From: PVC group bacterium
GTDB taxonomy: Bacteria > Verrucomicrobiota > Kiritimatiellia > SS1-B-03-39 > UBA6053
Assembly: GCA_003565815.1 (NCBI GenBank)
Contig: PXAS01000028.1
Coordinates: 1 to 8,302, forward strand
Direction of reading: 5' to 3'
DNA: 8,302 nucleotides
Positions within the stretch are counted from its first letter, which is position 1; each line of letters begins with the position of its first letter. The notes under the pieces are model-generated. The model had not been told where the DNA came from and ran no database searches. It worked only from the letters and a program-made list of their open reading frames with translations. The translations under genes were made by a program, and so were the position numbers. Shown one piece after another: positions 6,290-8,302 of this stretch.

Positions 6290-7426
6290 ATGCGCATCTT
6301 TCTCTCCCCTCCCCATCAAACCGGAACCGAACTTCAGTTTTTGCAGGAGGCCTTGGACAGCAATTATTTGGCCCCGACCGGGCCCATGCTGGCGCGCTTC
6401 GAAGCCGAAATCCGGGAGAGGAGCGGACGGGCAAACGCCCTGGCCTTGAACACCGGAACGTCCGCCATTCACTTGGCCATTCGGCATTTGATCGATCACC
6501 GTCATCCGCGTGAAGACCCGCGTCGCCCGCTGGTTTTGGCCTCTTCGCTCACCTTTGTCGCCAGCGTCGCCCCCGCCGTGCAACTGGGCTGTGAAGTCCG
6601 TTTGATCGATGCGGAGCACGAGAGTTGGACAATGGACCCCGTCCTTTTGTCCCATGCCCTCCAGGAAGCCCGAAGCGAATCCCGCCAGGTTTTGTGCGTG
6701 GTTCCCACGGATTTATACGGGCAGCGTTGTGACCTGAAGGCCATCATCGGCCTGTGCGAACCCGCGGGAATTCCGGTGCTGAGCGATGCCGCCGAAGCCA
6801 TGGGCGCAAAAGATCTGGAACCCCTTTCCCCACGCCCCTGGGCCGAAGTCTATTCCTTCAACGGCAACAAAATCATCACCGCCTCCGCCGGCGGCGCCTT
6901 GGTCTCCGACGACGACCTTCTCGTACACCATGCGCGCAAACTCTCCATGCAGGCCCGGGAGGACTTCCCCCACTACGAACACCGGGAACTGGGCTACAAC
7001 TACCGCATGAGCAATTTGTTGGCCGCGGTGGGGCTGGCTCAATTGCAAAAACTCGACGAACGGGTCGCGCAAAGACGGATCGTCTTCGAGGGGTATCGCC
7101 AGCGACTGGCCCAGGTGCCCGGCATCACCTTGATGCCCGAGGCGGCCTGGAACCGTTGCACCCGGTGGTTGACCGTGATTTTGGTGGACGAAGACGCATT
7201 TGGCGCCTCCCCCCGCGAGATCCGCAAAGCGCTTGAGGCGGCCGGGATCGAAAGCCGCCCCATGTGGAAGCCCCTCCACGCCCAGCCCGCCCTCGCACAC
7301 CTGCGCTTTTACGACCACGGCGTGGCCGACACCCTGTTTCAACGCGGACTTTGCCTGCCTTCCGGTTCCGCCTTGACGGACGCCAATTTGGACGAAGTCT
7401 GCGGGATTATTCTCGGGACAAGGTGA
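6290..7426 (+). CDS. pglE: UDP-4-keto-6-deoxy-GlcNAc 4-aminotransferase, PglE type (PLP-dependent)
   Basis: A DegT/DnrJ/EryC1-family enzyme that moves an amino group from glutamate to the 4-keto sugar nucleotide, giving UDP-4-amino sugar on the way to bacillosamine-type sugars. The 378-aa length equals the family norm (Campylobacter PglE about 386). Matches along its length are MRIFLSPPH at the start, SNYLAPTGP, ALNTGTSAIHLA (cofactor phosphate binding), ASSLTFVASVAP, DLYGQ, the Asp of SDAAEAMGA, and SFNGNKIIT with the Schiff-base lysine K194. Then come QAREDFPHYEHRELGYNYRMSN, ESRPMWKPLHAQ and FQRGLCLPSGSAL. A GGAG box (6281-6284) lies 5 nt before ATG 6290. The gene follows pglC by 48 nt with no acetyltransferase (pglD) between them. 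Its 3' end overlaps the convergent acidic-protein gene by 20 bp. Identification is strong; the exact sugar is inferred. Confidence 0.93.
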   Translation: MRIFLSPPHQTGTELQFLQEALDSNYLAPTGPMLARFEAEIRERSGRANALALNTGTSAIHLAIRHLIDHRHPREDPRRPLVLASSLTFVASVAPAVQLGCEVRLIDAEHESWTMDPVLLSHALQEARSESRQVLCVVPTDLYGQRCDLKAIIGLCEPAGIPVLSDAAEAMGAKDLEPLSPRPWAEVYSFNGNKIITASAGGALVSDDDLLVHHARKLSMQAREDFPHYEHRELGYNYRMSNLLAAVGLAQLQKLDERVAQRRIVFEGYRQRLAQVPGITLMPEAAWNRCTRWLTVILVDEDAFGASPREIRKALEAAGIESRPMWKPLHAQPALAHLRFYDHGVADTLFQRGLCLPSGSALTDANLDEVCGIILGTR

Positions 7427-8033
7427 TTGCGCGCACTTCGTCCGGTTCAAGCCTGCGCAGGGTGTCGTCCACCTTCACCACCGGAAGTTTGACCATTTTC
7501 CCGGAAATCAGATCGCCATCCATCAGTTCCAACTGATACACCGCCCCCTCCACCCGTTTCATTGAAACCAATTCATGAAGCCGCAAGGGGATGTTTCCCG
7601 CGGAGGTTTCCAACAGCAAGGTCTGGTTGGGCAATTCGAATTTCCGGGCTTCGCCATCCTCCAGCCGAGAATCCGCCACGACCCATTCGGGTCCGGCAAG
7701 CAAACGATCCATCCGTTCCCGATCTTCCGCGGAATCCGCCTGATTGGGTCGATTGATGAGTTGTTGGTGCCCTTGCATATTGGGCATGTTCATTCGCTGG
7801 ATCATGCGCCGGGTGTCAGGATCGTCGAGCACATCCACCGCCCAATCCTCTTCTTCGCCGGACCGCGCTTCATCCGGACGCGCATGCAATCCTTCGCCCC
7901 GTTCAGGATCGGGAACGAAGTTTTCATCGGAAAACGCATCCTCTTCGTCCACGAAATAATCCGGCAGATCGATTTGCGCCAAAGCAAAGGGAAACGCGAA
8001 GGCGGCGGCAAGAAAACAAAGAAAGCTTTTCAT
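7407..8033 (-). CDS. Secreted acidic protein of unknown function
   Basis: I do not recognise a named family. From ATG 8033 the product is 208 aa. It starts with a typical Sec signal peptide: MK, then a hydrophobic stretch to residue 19, with an ALA cleavage site before Q20. No lipobox cysteine follows, so it should be periplasmic or exported. Residues 20-75 are strikingly acidic (about 21 Asp/Glu in 56, including DEED and GEEED). The middle is Met/Asn/Gln-rich (RMNMPNMQGHQQ). Residues about 130-206 look beta-rich, with two units of the type 'LLLETSAGNIPLRLHEL' and 'YQLELMDGDLISGKMV', ending in an EVRAITL strand; such short repeats resemble beta-barrel domains in PVC-group exported proteins. 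The frame is also open 25 codons further upstream (to 8108), but the signal peptide fixes the start. No good Shine-Dalgarno is visible. The TAA stop lies inside the convergent pglE end. Confidence 0.75.
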   Translation of the reverse strand: MKSFLCFLAAAFAFPFALAQIDLPDYFVDEEDAFSDENFVPDPERGEGLHARPDEARSGEEEDWAVDVLDDPDTRRMIQRMNMPNMQGHQQLINRPNQADSAEDRERMDRLLAGPEWVVADSRLEDGEARKFELPNQTLLLETSAGNIPLRLHELVSMKRVEGAVYQLELMDGDLISGKMVKLPVVKVDDTLRRLEPDEVRAITLSRE

Positions 8034-8136
8034 GGAAAAAGCATACACTGCAAAGGGTGAAAACGCAATCAAAGTTTCGGAGCGTTCCCGACAATGGGCG
8101 CATCTCATAATTAGTGAAACTGTCGAATCGTCGTAG

Positions 8137-8158
8137 TCGAAGCTGTCCCCAGCTTCGA
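8137..8158. repeat. REP-like palindrome
   Basis: Arms TCGAAGCTG and CAGCTTCGA are perfect reverse complements around a TCCC loop. It lies in a 269-bp gene-free stretch beyond the acidic-protein gene. No T-run follows in either direction, so a terminator is unlikely. Short perfect stems with a tiny loop in intergenic DNA are typical of repetitive extragenic palindromes, often moved by RAYT transposases. Copy number cannot be seen from one window. Confidence 0.5.
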
Positions 8159-8302
8159 TATCCAGATCTATGATTAGAGTTTACCGAAAAAAGATGATAC
8201 AAAAAAGCGTGTATCTTGAAGTCCGGTTTATCGTAAGCACTTGGCCGGTAGAAAATAGAGGGCTGAAAAAGGCTGTCTGAAACGGCTTTTGTTCACCACG
8301 GA

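Noticed and set aside
8196..8215. GATAC/GTATC inverted repeat with a 10-nt loop
   Set aside because: Only a 5-bp stem; expected by chance and with no T-run or gene context.
8250..8295. Possible terminator (AAAAAGGCTG ... CGGCTTTTG)
   Set aside because: The arms do not pair beyond about five bases, so no stable stem forms.
8292..8302. TTCACCACGGA at the right edge resembles the start of a common 'caccacggag' intergenic repeat
   Set aside because: Only 11 bases are visible before the window ends; too short to support a repeat call.

Overview
The window is an 8.3 kb stretch of a moderately GC-rich bacterial chromosome with six complete genes and one gene cut by the left edge. The order homoserine dehydrogenase, phosphoglycerate-mutase-like protein, aspartate kinase, citramalate synthase, together with an excisionase-type HTH/receiver regulator, is what I would expect in Verrucomicrobiota or a neighbouring PVC lineage. 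That placement is from memory of gene order and is tentative. There are no RNA genes, insertion sequences or CRISPR arrays that I can support.

Left half (1-4850, all on the minus strand, read right to left): an aspartate-family amino acid operon. A good sigma70-like promoter (4821-4850) is followed by a leader of about 70 nt holding two back-to-back hairpins. Then come hom (4744-3440), a phosphoglycerate-mutase/'proposed homoserine kinase' family protein (3426-2251), lysC (2254-1007) and cimA (1010 to beyond the left edge). The gap between hom and the mutase-like gene is 13 nt, and the next two junctions are 4-base ATGA overlaps, so the genes are very likely co-translated. LysC and Hom make homoserine from aspartate (aspartate semialdehyde dehydrogenase must be encoded elsewhere), and CimA opens a threonine-independent route to isoleucine. 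The mutase-like protein sits where the missing homoserine kinase would be expected, but it has lost most of the catalytic metal ligands of its family. This is the most surprising point in the window.

Middle (4905-5687): a minus-strand regulator combines an excisionase/MerR-type HTH with a receiver-like domain whose phospho-acceptor Asp is Asn. It is divergent from a sugar gene pair. The shared 137-bp region contains overlapping candidate promoters and a perfect 8-bp-arm palindrome followed by a T-run, which could be an operator, an attenuator or both.

Right half (5687-8302): pglC (phosphoglycosyl transferase) and pglE (UDP-4-keto-sugar aminotransferase) on the plus strand, both strongly like the Campylobacter N,N'-diacetylbacillosamine enzymes, but without the acetyltransferase pglD. 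A convergent minus-strand gene overlaps the end of pglE by 20 bp and encodes a small secreted, very acidic protein of unknown function. The last 190 bp hold no gene I can support but include a strong REP-like palindrome.
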